Of a DNA stretch of 64,000 nt, positions 1 to 7,587 are shown in pieces. The stretch covers positions 1 to 64,000 of the forward strand of contig DASXUK010000033.1 of NCBI GenBank assembly GCA_036504875.1, given 5' to 3'. A model generated the notes under the pieces. The model did not search any database and was not told the DNA's origin. It was given only the letters and a program-made list of their open reading frames with translations. The DNA comes from JACPFJ01 sp036504875 (lineage in GTDB: Bacteria; Desulfobacterota; Desulfuromonadia; Geobacterales; Pseudopelobacteraceae). A program made the position numbers and the translations under genes. How positions within the stretch are numbered: the stretch's first letter is position 1; every line of letters begins with the position of its first letter.

Positions 1-198
1 CCGGGACAGAAGGTCAAGACCGATCGTGAAGGCCGGGTTACGATAGAATTTGAGGCTTCCGGCGAGATGGAACTGGTGGCCTGGATCCTTTCCTACGGCG
101 CCCATGCCGAGGTGCTGGAACCGCCGGAACTGCGGCGCGAGCTGAAGCGGCAGGTCAAGGAGATGCGCGAGCATTACCGCAGTAAGGATAAAAAATAA
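1..198 (+). CDS. WYL-domain transcriptional regulator, C-terminal end (partial)
   Basis: The frame is open from the first base of the window and ends in TAA at 196-198, giving the last 65 residues. The segment 'MELVAWILSYG' followed by 'EVLEPPELRREL' and a basic helix ending in 'MREHY' is the usual ending of the WCX extension of WYL-domain regulators. These are DNA-binding proteins with an N-terminal helix-turn-helix and a ligand-sensing WYL core, and both of those parts lie outside the window. The family assignment rests only on this C-terminal signature. No downstream partner overlaps it; a GC-rich palindrome follows. Confidence 0.7.
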   Translation, partial: PGQKVKTDREGRVTIEFEASGEMELVAWILSYGAHAEVLEPPELRRELKRQVKEMREHYRSKDKK

Positions 199-229
199 TC
201 TAATAGAACGAATCTTTCGTAATCAAAAC

Positions 230-311
230 TCCCCCCTCCTCACCTCCCCCCGCTGGGTGGAGGAATGGTTCAGGAATTGTTCCCTCTCCAGGAGGGCCAG
301 GGAGGGGGGAA
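230..311. repeat. Imperfect C-rich/G-rich intergenic palindrome
   Basis: A run of C and CT near 231-250 is mirrored by a G and AG run at 290-309, giving a long imperfect inverted repeat between two genes. It could fold in RNA downstream of the WYL gene, but no U-tract follows, so it is more like a dispersed intergenic repeat than a clean terminator. The rest of the 199-480 gap shows no convincing gene. Confidence 0.4.
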
Positions 312-480
312 GAACGATGCTACATTTTCCCGACCAGCGGCCGAATATTAGTGCTAGTCAGAAAAAATAATAACAGGCGGTTAAGAGCAGAAGTTGCTTT
401 ATTGGCCGGATAACATTAAAACATAACAATTGGTGATCAGGTGAAAATGCTATTTTCATGACGCGGTATAGGAGGGAAGG

Positions 481-1398
481 ATGGATGTACTTGTGCGGCA
501 TACGCTTCTGGTTCTGTTTGTGTGGCTGATGTTGGCGGGGGTCTGCCTTGGTAAGCAGGTGTATTTGAAGGATGGCGGCATCATCGACAGCCAATCGGCT
601 TGGCAACGGGGCGACAAGGTGTTCGTCAAGATCAATCGGGATATCATCGCCGATTTTAATCTGAATGAAATCGACCTGCTCCGCACCTTCCCCAAAGCCA
701 AATCATCCTCACGTCACCTGCGCCGCAAAATCAGCACACGAGCGGCTACCGTGGCCTTAGCGCCTAAGCCTGTCTCTGCTCCGGTTGTGCCAGCCCCAGT
801 TGTCGCGCCGCCGCCTAAACCTGCCGCTCAACCTGCCCCGACTTCCGCGCCTGTAAAAGAGACTCTCCCGCCGGCAGCAACCTCGACAGCGCCTGCCGAG
901 GCTGCACCGCCCCCTGATAAGGCCGAACTGGAACGCAGGAAGCAAGAGGCCGTAAAAATGATGACCGATGACGTGTTGAAAAAAGATCCCGAATTGATGA
1001 AGAAGGCGCTTGAGATGCAGAAGAGCGCCATGCCGCAGCAGGGAGCTGCGATGCAGCAGAAGGCCGGCATTCCGCTCTACTTGCCGCTGATGCTCCTGGT
1101 GGCCTGCCTCCTGATCATTATCGCCCAGTGGATCATCTTTGAGCGGGCCGGTCAGGCTGGCTGGAAGTGTCTGATACCGTTCTACGGCATGTACATCCTG
1201 ATGGAAATAGCCGGCAAACCGGGCTGGTGGATGTTTCTGTTATTGATACCGCTGGTTGGCGTCGTGATATTACTTCTATCCATGCTGGCCCTGGCTAAGA
1301 AATTCAGGAGAAGCGAGCTGTTCGGTGTGGGGATTTTCCTTTTGCCAATGATCTTTTTCCCGGTGCTGGCCTTTGGTGGTTCGGAGTATGAGGGGTAG
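481..1398 (+). CDS. Exported protein with Pro/Ala-rich linker and DUF5684-like membrane domain
   Basis: The 305-residue product starts at ATG 481 behind 'ggaggg' about 6 bases upstream. Residues 1-24 are a signal sequence ending near 'VCLG'. Residues 25-70 form a short soluble module with 'VYLKDGGII', as in proteins that start with a small beta domain. Residues 80-150 are low-complexity Pro/Ala, a charged helix follows, and from about residue 197 there are several hydrophobic segments. The segment containing 'AGWKCLIPFYGMY', with 'GKPGWW' after it, is typical of DUF5684-type membrane domains. Function is unknown; an envelope role is inferred from topology. It appears to be a single-gene unit. 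Confidence 0.6.
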   Translation: MDVLVRHTLLVLFVWLMLAGVCLGKQVYLKDGGIIDSQSAWQRGDKVFVKINRDIIADFNLNEIDLLRTFPKAKSSSRHLRRKISTRAATVALAPKPVSAPVVPAPVVAPPPKPAAQPAPTSAPVKETLPPAATSTAPAEAAPPPDKAELERRKQEAVKMMTDDVLKKDPELMKKALEMQKSAMPQQGAAMQQKAGIPLYLPLMLLVACLLIIIAQWIIFERAGQAGWKCLIPFYGMYILMEIAGKPGWWMFLLLIPLVGVVILLLSMLALAKKFRRSELFGVGIFLLPMIFFPVLAFGGSEYEG

Positions 1399-1679
1399 GG
1401 GGGATGTGGGATAAATCTGCAGGACTGTGCAAGGGTTTGCGTCTTCATCGTGCATTTTTATGAGTATTGGAGCCGCGGCCCAAACGGATTTATTCTTCCC
1501 GGTCATCCCCAATTTGGAGTGTTGGCCGGTTTTTGATCCAGTGATTACGAGTTGTGTTGCTTTGATACTTTTTAATGTTAACCGAATAAATGTTCCATTT
1601 GGGTAGATCACCGGTTCACGCGCGCGCCTGAACGGTCAATAACGAGTTGAGCAAATAAAAAAACAGGCCATAAAAGACA

Positions 1680-2408
1680 ATGAAAAACCAATACGTTGCG
1701 GACATTAATGATTATCGAAAGTATGGGCTTCTTCGCATCCTCTCTGGCAGCGGCAAGATCCGAACTGGCGTATGTTGGATGCTTACCCCGGATGACAACC
1801 GCACTGACGGGCAGTTCACACGCTACTTGAACTTGCCGGAGCAGTGGAAGCAATACGATTCTTCACTATTTGAGCACCTGGCTGATTGCATCCGGGACGG
1901 TCAACGGCATGTCAGCCGCATCGAGTCAGCAGGAGTTCTCCAGAATGCAATCTATCATTGCAACTTACTCTCTGACATCCCGGAGGAGCGGAGTCGGTAC
2001 TTTAAGGACATGCACGAGCGGTTACAAGGAGTAGATTTGATGTTTTTCGATCCAGACAATGGACTCGAAATCAAATCGCGCCCTTACGGGCGCAAGCAAT
2101 CATCAAAGTTCCTGTATTGGCACGAATTGACTCATGCATTTAGTGCAGGCAAATCTATTCTTCTATATCAACATTTCATACGAGAAAACCGGGAACAATT
2201 CATAACACGCCTATCATCGGAGCTTTGCAGGCGGCTAGACGTTCCAGAAGTAATCTCATTCCGAACCCCACATGTTGTCTTCTTTCTTGTTTCTCAGCCT
2301 GAACACGCACAACTTTTTGAGGAGAGAACTGCCGTAGTAGCAGAGCAGTGGGGCAAGCAGATTCATGTCTCAGCGCATAGGCAAGCTCAACATGCGCTCG
2401 GATCGTGA
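1680..2408 (+). CDS. Conserved protein of unknown function, DPDNGLE motif
   Basis: A 242-residue soluble protein with no signal peptide or membrane segment. It begins with the recognisable 'NQYVADINDYRKYGLLR' and carries 'MFFDPDNGLE' around residues 120-129, followed by 'LLYQHF' and a C-terminal 'PHVVFFLVS' strand. The alternation of acidic loops after hydrophobic strands (VDLMFFDPDNG) resembles a Rossmann-like nuclease or methyltransferase fold, but no catalytic motif can be assigned. There is no strong Shine-Dalgarno site ahead of the ATG. It ends 40 bases before the group II intron, so it may belong to the accessory block. It is real by length and codon pattern; the function is unknown. 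Confidence 0.6.
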   Translation: MKNQYVADINDYRKYGLLRILSGSGKIRTGVCWMLTPDDNRTDGQFTRYLNLPEQWKQYDSSLFEHLADCIRDGQRHVSRIESAGVLQNAIYHCNLLSDIPEERSRYFKDMHERLQGVDLMFFDPDNGLEIKSRPYGRKQSSKFLYWHELTHAFSAGKSILLYQHFIRENREQFITRLSSELCRRLDVPEVISFRTPHVVFFLVSQPEHAQLFEERTAVVAEQWGKQIHVSAHRQAQHALGS

Positions 2409-2914
2409 CCGGGCGAAAAGCCGCCCGCCAGATCAAGCGCGAAACCGTGTGCGCCCGGCAGGGCGCGTGTCGCGAAAGCGACATATGATCAACTGTGGTG
2501 GTTGATCGTTGACTTGGAGGTGCAAGTCCTCTACGGACCCTGATGGTGGGAACCGTTAGCCGGACGGCAAGGGTGTCCGTCGTGAGGCGGAATCTGAAGG
2601 AAGCCGCAGGCAAAGTCCTGGCCCGACGAACAGAAATCGCATATGAGGCAGTCGTATCCGGGCGAGAAGGCACGTGACTTCAAAGCCCGATAACCATCCA
2701 GAGGGTGCGGCTGTAAATGCGGCGGGTATATGGGATGAAGGTCACGCGCATTACCCGGGGAGGTCTGTCGTCCCGCACTGGGCGAAATCCGGTGCAGGGG
2801 AGCTGAAAAGCAGCTCCCTCATGTTCGGCAGAAGTCAGCAGAAGCCATAGTAGTCGGCCTGACCAGCCGATGAAGGGCGGAACATGAAACGACGAAAGGG
2901 AAACCAGAATTTCG

Positions 2915-4318
2915 ATGACGACAGGAGCAGCAGAAGGCCGGGAAGAGATACCCGGCGCCAACCCGGAGTGGAGCGGCCGGAAGCCGAAGGGTGCCGGGGC
3001 TGGTGCGGCAAGCGTCACGGGAAGGATGGAACAATCCACTTTCGAGGCGGAGCGGCTGATGGAGGTAATTGTCAGTCGCGGCAACATGATGGCGGCCCAC
3101 TCGCGAGTGATAGCCAACAAGGGTGCGCCGGGCGTCGATGAGATGCCGGTAACAGCCTTGAAGGGCTATTTACAGCAAGAGTGGCCGCGCATCAAAGAAG
3201 AGCTGCTGGCGGGCAAGTATCGCCCGCAACCGGTTCTGAAGGTAGAAATACCGAAGCCGGGAGGCGGCACAAGGATGCTGGGGATACCTACTGTTCTTGA
3301 TCGTCTCATCCAGCAGGCAGTGCATCAGGTGTTGAGTCCGTTGTTCGATCTGGACTTCTCCGAAAGCTCCTACGGGTTCCGACCCGGACGGAGCGCCCAT
3401 CAGGCAGTGCTTGCCGCTCGCCGGTTTGTCATAAGCGGCCGGCGTTGGGTGGTCGATATCGACCTGGAGAAATTCTTTGACTGTGTCAATCACGACATCC
3501 TTATGTCGTTGGTCAGACGCAAGGTTAAAGACCGGCAGGTGCTGAAGCTGATTGACAGCTACCTGAAGGTCGGGATGTTTGAAGGAGGGATACTGTCACC
3601 ACGGCAGGAGGGGACACCGCAAGGTGGCCCGCTCTCGCCGCTTCTATCAAACATCTTGCTGGACGAACTGGACAAGGAACTGGAAAGGCGGGGGCATGCC
3701 TTCTGCCGTTACGCCGACGACTGCAACATCTACGTTGCCAGCAAGGCGAGCGGCGAGCGAGTCATGGTGTCGGTGACCCAATTCCTGTCCGAACGGCTCA
3801 AGCTCACGGTCAACCAAGCCAAAAGCGCGGTAGACCGGCCGTGGCGCAGAATCTTCCTTGGGTACACCCTGTCCTGGCATCCGACGAAGGCCCGCCTGAA
3901 AGTGGGGGATAAAGCGGTAGCAAAGTTCAAGGCTAACCTGCGGAACATTTGCAAGTACGGGCGGGGATGGAGCATGTCTCGAACCATTAAGGAGGCGAAT
4001 CCGAAGCTGCGGGGATGGGTGAATTACTTCCACCTTGCAGGGAACACGACCATCTTTCAGGAACTGGACAGCTGGCTTCGGCGGAAACTGCGGGCCATCC
4101 TGTGGCGGCAGTGGAAACGGAACATTACCCGAGCAAAGAACCTGATCAAACTGGGGTTTTCTGGCGATGCAGCATGGCGATTCGTCAAAGTTCACCGCGG
4201 TCCTTGGGCCACGGCTGGAACCTTCAACATGCACCGGCTTCTCAAGAACTCCTACTTCGACAGCCTGGGACTGGTTTCGCTTCAGAACCAGTACCAGCGA
4301 CTACAGCGCGTTTCATGA
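2915..4318 (+). CDS. ltrA: Group II intron reverse transcriptase/maturase
   Basis: The 467-residue intron-encoded protein acts in intron splicing (maturase) and in target-primed reverse transcription. Visible blocks are RT0 'NKGAPGVDEM', RT1 with 'RMLGIPTVLDRLIQQA', RT2 'SYGFRPGRSAHQA', RT3 'VVDIDLEKFFDCVNHD', RT4 'GTPQGGPLSPLL', RT5 with the active-site YADD at residues 266-269, and a maturase X domain in the last 100 residues (from about 'WLRRKLRAILWRQWKR'). There is no C-terminal HNH endonuclease domain, so retrohoming probably depends on replication-fork primers, as known for En-minus introns. The frame is uninterrupted and the active site intact, so the element is probably functional. 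Confidence 0.95.
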   Translation: MTTGAAEGREEIPGANPEWSGRKPKGAGAGAASVTGRMEQSTFEAERLMEVIVSRGNMMAAHSRVIANKGAPGVDEMPVTALKGYLQQEWPRIKEELLAGKYRPQPVLKVEIPKPGGGTRMLGIPTVLDRLIQQAVHQVLSPLFDLDFSESSYGFRPGRSAHQAVLAARRFVISGRRWVVDIDLEKFFDCVNHDILMSLVRRKVKDRQVLKLIDSYLKVGMFEGGILSPRQEGTPQGGPLSPLLSNILLDELDKELERRGHAFCRYADDCNIYVASKASGERVMVSVTQFLSERLKLTVNQAKSAVDRPWRRIFLGYTLSWHPTKARLKVGDKAVAKFKANLRNICKYGRGWSMSRTIKEANPKLRGWVNYFHLAGNTTIFQELDSWLRRKLRAILWRQWKRNITRAKNLIKLGFSGDAAWRFVKVHRGPWATAGTFNMHRLLKNSYFDSLGLVSLQNQYQRLQRVS

Positions 4319-4388
4319 ACCGCCGTGTACGGAACCGTACGCACGGTGGTGTGGGAGGACGGCGGGGAGACCCCGCCTCCTACCCGAT
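4319..4388 (+). ncRNA. Group II intron domains V and VI
   Basis: Domain V: a 9-bp lower helix (4319-4327 with 4342-4350, including a G-U wobble at 4322/4347), a two-base bulge at 4340-4341, a 4-bp upper helix and a GAAC loop at 4332-4335. Domain VI: helix 4361-4367/4371-4377, then 4353-4358 pairing with 4379-4385 leaving A4382 bulged. The catalytic triad reads CGC rather than AGC if aligned by the wobble pair; that alignment is my inference. Confidence 0.8.
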
Positions 4389-4410
4389 TAGCTCAGAAAA
4401 TGAGGGATAA

Positions 4411-4932
4411 ATGAAAAAGGTGATCTTGCTCGGATGTATTGTGTCTTGCTTTGGATTCGCTGCCAGTGTCTATGCGGGATTTTCAATGAACGAAGTGGCC
4501 GGCGAAAATGTCACTATCGATGCCCAGAAGTATGTGAAGCTCCAAGCGACCCTGAATAAATTCGAACCGAAGAAAACAATATGGGTGCTGAAAGAAGCCA
4601 GACTTACTGATGAAGATATTGATGCAGCCTATGTAGATAGCATAGAAACCGTTGAAGATGCCTTTGCTGTTCCTCCAAAGGTCATAGATAGACAGCCTGC
4701 TGTCAAAATAAAATTCAAGGATACCTCAAGAAGAAAGCTTGAAAAATTCACTTCCGAAAACATCAATAAAATAGTCGCCATAATTCTGGATGGCGAAATA
4801 TTGGTTGCGCCAAAGGGATACGAGCAAATTACAGATGGCATCATTCTGATCAACGGAAATTGGACAGCGCAAGAGGTCGCTCGCATCGTCAACAGGATAA
4901 ACGAGATAGCAAAGGTGAAGGGCAAGAGCTAA
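4411..4932 (+). CDS. Exported protein with SecD P1-head-like domain
   Basis: The 173-residue product has a signal peptide (residues 1-22, cut after 'SVYA'). Residues about 95-168 match the SecD/SecDF periplasmic P1 head: 'AVKIKFKDTSRRKLEKFT', then 'INKIVAIILDGEILVAPKG', then 'DGIILINGNWTAQEVARIV'. These mirror SecD's 'LTEENVGKRLAIVLDG' and 'GNFTVEEA' segments. In SecD this head is part of a 12-helix translocation partner; here it stands alone in the periplasm with no membrane helices, so a direct role in secretion is doubtful. It starts 22 bases after the intron with 'gaggga' ahead of ATG, and is probably a gene carried by the cassette-like block. The fold is likely; the function is unknown. 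Confidence 0.65.
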   Translation: MKKVILLGCIVSCFGFAASVYAGFSMNEVAGENVTIDAQKYVKLQATLNKFEPKKTIWVLKEARLTDEDIDAAYVDSIETVEDAFAVPPKVIDRQPAVKIKFKDTSRRKLEKFTSENINKIVAIILDGEILVAPKGYEQITDGIILINGNWTAQEVARIVNRINEIAKVKGKS

Positions 4933-4968
4933 CCAGGCGGCGGCACACAGGCGCTGACGGAGAGTTCC
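4929..4968 (+). repeat. Possible truncated attC site after the SecD-head gene
   Basis: The stretch beginning 'agctaaccaggcggcggcac' overlaps the stop codon and closely resembles the left half of the palindrome at 5997 ('gtccaaccaggcagaagcac'). No matching right half with a GTTRRRY box is visible before unrelated sequence begins, so if it is an attC it is a left-arm remnant. The following gap to 5182 holds no gene that I can support. Confidence 0.3.
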
Positions 4969-5181
4969 GGGTGAGATAAGTATGGTGTCCCCAGAATTTC
5001 TGTCCAAAATTTCAGAACGGATAAGATGCAGAGGTAGATTCATCAAAGAAAACGACTCAAAATCGGCTAGGCACCATTTTGCCTATTGACTAACAGGGGC
5101 CTTATAAGAGTTATCCAGCGTACGGTCCTCTTATAGAAACTGGCACTGTAGCTCAATATTAGCGTCCAGGGGTAACTGGCA

Positions 5182-5943
5182 ATGAAGTGGGCTGTTGAAA
5201 TACAAAAGACCGACCTGGATCGTAGAAATCTTACTGATCTACTTGATGGCCTAGGTTTCAAGGTGATCGATGGAATACAGTTTCCTGCGTTCACATCGCC
5301 AGAAATAGACAGATGCGTAACAGCCGCAGACGTCTACGACAGGGCAAAACAGCTTCGCGCAGCAATAGCCGGGCCTGCGCAGATTGATCCGGATTTTGCA
5401 TTGGGAGTTGTCATAGATTTTTCTACCGATCCACCCAAACAACATGGCTTTCTGGAGGTGGAATCATTGATCTCGAAGTCAACTATCGGAAATATCACGT
5501 TAACAATAGCGCCACCGAATGGGCTATCCGTAGCCGAACTTGAGAGGTGGGAAAGGGAACGCGACGAGCAGCTGTACCAGAACAAGTTGGAAGACCAACG
5601 AGCGAGACTCGAACCAGCATTTCGAAGCTCAAGGGCCGCGAAAGTGCTTCAATTACTTTCTATTGAGATGCCATCCGGTGAAACGCTCAATAAGATCTAC
5701 GAACTAGCTGAAGGGCACCCAGACAATCGAGTCGCTTTTCTCCATCAGGTTGGGGTATCAAGAGAACAGTTTCGTCGTTTTCAAGATGCTGTACATAACC
5801 CTAGGGTCAGTGGCGATTGGGCTCGACATGGGTACGACGACATTCCGAAAACGAATAACCCGATGTCGAGAGCTGAAGCAGAGCAGTTTGTTCGCCAGAT
5901 TGCTGCCGAATGGCTACATTTCGTACGAACCTCTGGAAGGTAA
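5182..5943 (+). CDS. Hypothetical protein (cassette gene)
   Basis: A 253-residue soluble protein without signal peptide. The first half is mixed alpha/beta ('ALGVVIDF', 'GFLEVESLI'); residues 115-150 form a strongly charged helix ('ELERWERERDEQLYQNKLEDQRARLEP') that may be coiled coil; the C-terminal quarter is helical. No family motif is recognised. It is followed after 53 bases by the attC-like palindrome at 5997-6054, the arrangement of an integron cassette. The ATG at 5182 follows 'aactggca' with a weak ribosome site. The gene is plausible from its length and its placement; the function is unknown. Confidence 0.5.
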   Translation: MKWAVEIQKTDLDRRNLTDLLDGLGFKVIDGIQFPAFTSPEIDRCVTAADVYDRAKQLRAAIAGPAQIDPDFALGVVIDFSTDPPKQHGFLEVESLISKSTIGNITLTIAPPNGLSVAELERWERERDEQLYQNKLEDQRARLEPAFRSSRAAKVLQLLSIEMPSGETLNKIYELAEGHPDNRVAFLHQVGVSREQFRRFQDAVHNPRVSGDWARHGYDDIPKTNNPMSRAEAEQFVRQIAAEWLHFVRTSGR

Positions 5944-5996
5944 AGGGACCCTGGAGGGGGTCAGCCCTTGATACGAGACAAAAGTAAAGAGCGAGT

Positions 5997-6054
5997 GTCC
6001 AACCAGGCAGAAGCACCGGCCTAAAACCGCCGGTGTTCTCCCAAACCGTTGCAC
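5997..6054 (+). repeat. attC-like recombination site 1
   Basis: A 58-base imperfect palindrome opens with GTCCAAC (fits the R'' box RYYYAAC) and closes with GTTGCAC (one deviation from the R' box GTTRRRY). The two outer boxes are complementary apart from one base. An inner stem 'gcaccggc'/'gccggtgt' encloses 'ctaaaacc'. Size, box order and position just behind a gene are those of integron attC sites. Confidence 0.6.
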
Positions 6055-6090
6055 GACAAGAAATAGGAATAATTTAGAGGTATTATCAAC

Positions 6091-7065
6091 ATGGAACTAA
6101 AACTACATTGTTTCAAGATTGATCGGCCAAACGCAAAGACAATGATTGAAGGTTTTCGTGACAAAGATGGCAATCTTGTACGTCAATCGATCTGGCTTGA
6201 CGTTAGAAGCAAACAATTTCCCATGCTTGTAACCCTGAACAGAACCCCTACAAAATTCAGATCAGACTTGAGCGATTGTGGAATAAAGCTGAACTCAGAC
6301 GATTTCTCGATAAATCACAAGTTCATAGTACATCTGGATTCCGTGTACTTTGTTAAAAATGACATGTCTTTATGGAATGACGTTTGTTCAAACGGACTTT
6401 TTAATATCTGGAAGCCAGAAGCACCTTTTTCAAGATTCAAAGATTCAGAGAGCGATGCCGCTAACTATAGAATATGTTTACTGAGATTGTATGAAATATA
6501 CGAAGAATTCAAATCACATGAAATAGTTGCAGTATCCAGTAGAATCGATCATTTAAAGCCACCGAACCGAGTTGTTACCATAAAAAAGGCTATATTATCA
6601 GACGAGGAATTTAGAAAAACAAGGAAACTTCTTGAAGACTCAGTTTGCAAGTACCTGCTTAAAGATCCAATCAAATATCCTGAGTTAGAAATTACAGAGG
6701 AGTCCTTATTTTTAACACCTGACGAGGTTTCAGATGATGCAACTCTATACGAAGGAGCAAAACTTCAAATAACCGTTAACGCCTACGAACGGAATCCAGA
6801 AGCACGACATAAGTGTATTGCTCATTACGGAACAACTTGTTTCGTTTGTGGTTTTGATTTTGGTCTGACTTACGGCGAGGTGGGTCGTGGTTTTATTCAT
6901 TCACATCACTTACACCAACTTTCCGACATTGGTGAAGAGTACGTAATTGATCCAATAAATGATTTGCGACCGGTCTGTCCTAATTGCCATGCAATAATCC
7001 ATAAACGTAAACCACCATACAGCATTGATGAGGTCAAATCTCTTTTGTACCAGAAGAGTCGATAG
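6091..7065 (+). CDS. HNH endonuclease-like protein, McrA type C-terminus
   Basis: 324 residues; markedly AT-richer than the flanking chromosome. Residues 225-310 are an HNH module: 'CFVC' (Cys250, Cys253), 'HSHHLHQLSDIG' (His270-273 region), 'NDLRPVCPNCHAIIH' (Asn290, Cys296, Cys299, His300, His304). This is the zinc-stabilised HNH arrangement of McrA-type restriction nucleases that cut modified DNA. The first 200 residues carry no motif I recognise and could be the specificity part. It is bracketed by attC-like palindromes at 5997 and 7090, so it fills a complete cassette. A defensive role is inferred from the domain; the substrate cannot be told from sequence. Confidence 0.8.
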   Translation: MELKLHCFKIDRPNAKTMIEGFRDKDGNLVRQSIWLDVRSKQFPMLVTLNRTPTKFRSDLSDCGIKLNSDDFSINHKFIVHLDSVYFVKNDMSLWNDVCSNGLFNIWKPEAPFSRFKDSESDAANYRICLLRLYEIYEEFKSHEIVAVSSRIDHLKPPNRVVTIKKAILSDEEFRKTRKLLEDSVCKYLLKDPIKYPELEITEESLFLTPDEVSDDATLYEGAKLQITVNAYERNPEARHKCIAHYGTTCFVCGFDFGLTYGEVGRGFIHSHHLHQLSDIGEEYVIDPINDLRPVCPNCHAIIHKRKPPYSIDEVKSLLYQKSR

Positions 7066-7089
7066 TTCTAATCAAGAGATAAGGATAAT

Positions 7090-7148
7090 GTCCAACTAGC
7101 GCCAGGACCGGCCCAAAAAACAGGCCGCTCAGGCTTATGGCGTTAGAC
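7090..7148 (+). repeat. attC-like recombination site 2
   Basis: 59 bases from GTCCAAC (R'') to GTTAGAC (R'), both exact fits to the attC core-site consensus and complementary to each other except for one position. 'cgcca' and 'tggcg' form the L boxes, and an inner stem ('ggcc'-'ggcc') closes a short A-rich loop. It lies 25 bases after the HNH gene and 15 bases before the next ATG. This is the clearest attC candidate in the window. Confidence 0.72.
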
Positions 7149-7162
7149 AGACAGGAGCGATA

Positions 7163-7540
7163 ATGACAGAAAACAAATGGATCATTAGGATTGTTGCGTT
7201 GCTCTTTTATGGACTAGTAGTTGGGACCGTTGGAAGCTTGTCGGAGGCAAAATTTAGCAAGACAACAAAAACAGAAGTCTTTGCATCAAAAGACTATGAA
7301 CAGGTTGTGACTCTTATTCGAGAAAAGAAACTGGACCCTCGGAAAATTAAGACAGCTTATGTCAATGAACATGGATTTGCAGAATTCTATTTTGGTTCAA
7401 TTTTGACGTTGCTTTTTCTCTCTGCGCCATATGTGTTATTGAAATGGATCATCAGTAGGATACTTCGACAAAGAACAGGCCGGTCTAACAAGGGGCTGGT
7501 GACGGATGCCGCAACAGACGCGGCCCCGCACATCCCCTGA
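7163..7540 (+). CDS. Small membrane protein (cassette gene)
   Basis: 125 residues with two hydrophobic segments: residues 7-27 ('IIRIVALLFYGLVVGTVGSL') and about 75-97 ('FYFGSILTLLFLSAPYVLLKWII'), with a charged loop between. No family recognised. It starts at ATG 7163 behind 'aggagcg' (good ribosome site), 15 bases after attC-like site 2. Its last ~19 codons run into the next attC-like palindrome, a common feature of cassette genes. Topology suggests an inner-membrane protein of unknown role. Confidence 0.5.
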   Translation: MTENKWIIRIVALLFYGLVVGTVGSLSEAKFSKTTKTEVFASKDYEQVVTLIREKKLDPRKIKTAYVNEHGFAEFYFGSILTLLFLSAPYVLLKWIISRILRQRTGRSNKGLVTDAATDAAPHIP

Positions 7541-7550
7541 GCCGTTCATT
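7483..7550 (+). repeat. attC-like recombination site 3 (degenerate right end)
   Basis: Starts with GTCTAAC (a perfect R'' box) followed by AAGGGG, an inner 'gccgc'/'gcggc' stem and a mirrored CCCCT, ending in GTTCATT, which keeps only the GTT of R'. A non-consensus terminal R' is what one expects where the last cassette joins ordinary chromosome, because the bases after the G come from the flank. Confidence 0.45.
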
Positions 7551-7587
7551 GCTATGCAAAAAATTTATTATTTAACAAGGAGGAGCC

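Larger units (their letters stand above)
2449..4388 (+). mobile_element. Group II intron, apparently full length, with internal maturase
   Basis: The 5' end begins with the canonical GUGCG start ('gtgcgcccggcagggcgcg' folds as a hairpin like the starts of other bacterial introns). About 460 bases of structured leader precede the reverse transcriptase gene. The 3' end has a domain V hairpin at 4319-4350 and a domain VI hairpin at 4351-4388 with a single bulged A at 4382, seven bases from the end, as expected for the lariat branch point. The terminal bases 'gat' fit the usual AY end. A start at 2447 (GTGTG) is also possible. The intron lies 40 bases after the preceding gene and 22 bases before the next ATG, so it interrupts no reading frame. 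Confidence 0.88.

Noticed and set aside
1600..1660. GTTGAGC box that could be the R' end of an attC before the 1680 gene
   Set aside because: No matching R'' box or palindrome is found within 150 bases upstream.
1399..1679. A gene or element in the 280-base gap before the 1680 gene
   Set aside because: Only short frames without ribosome sites and no clear hairpin; I see nothing supportable there.
4384..4410. 'gattagctcag' resembling a tRNA D-arm
   Set aside because: It is the intron's 3' end plus the following leader; no acceptor pairing, anticodon arm or T-arm follows.
5088..5164. GACTAAC...ATTAGCG pair as a further attC
   Set aside because: The boxes are off-consensus and the inner arms do not mirror each other; kept only as a weak possibility in the array finding.
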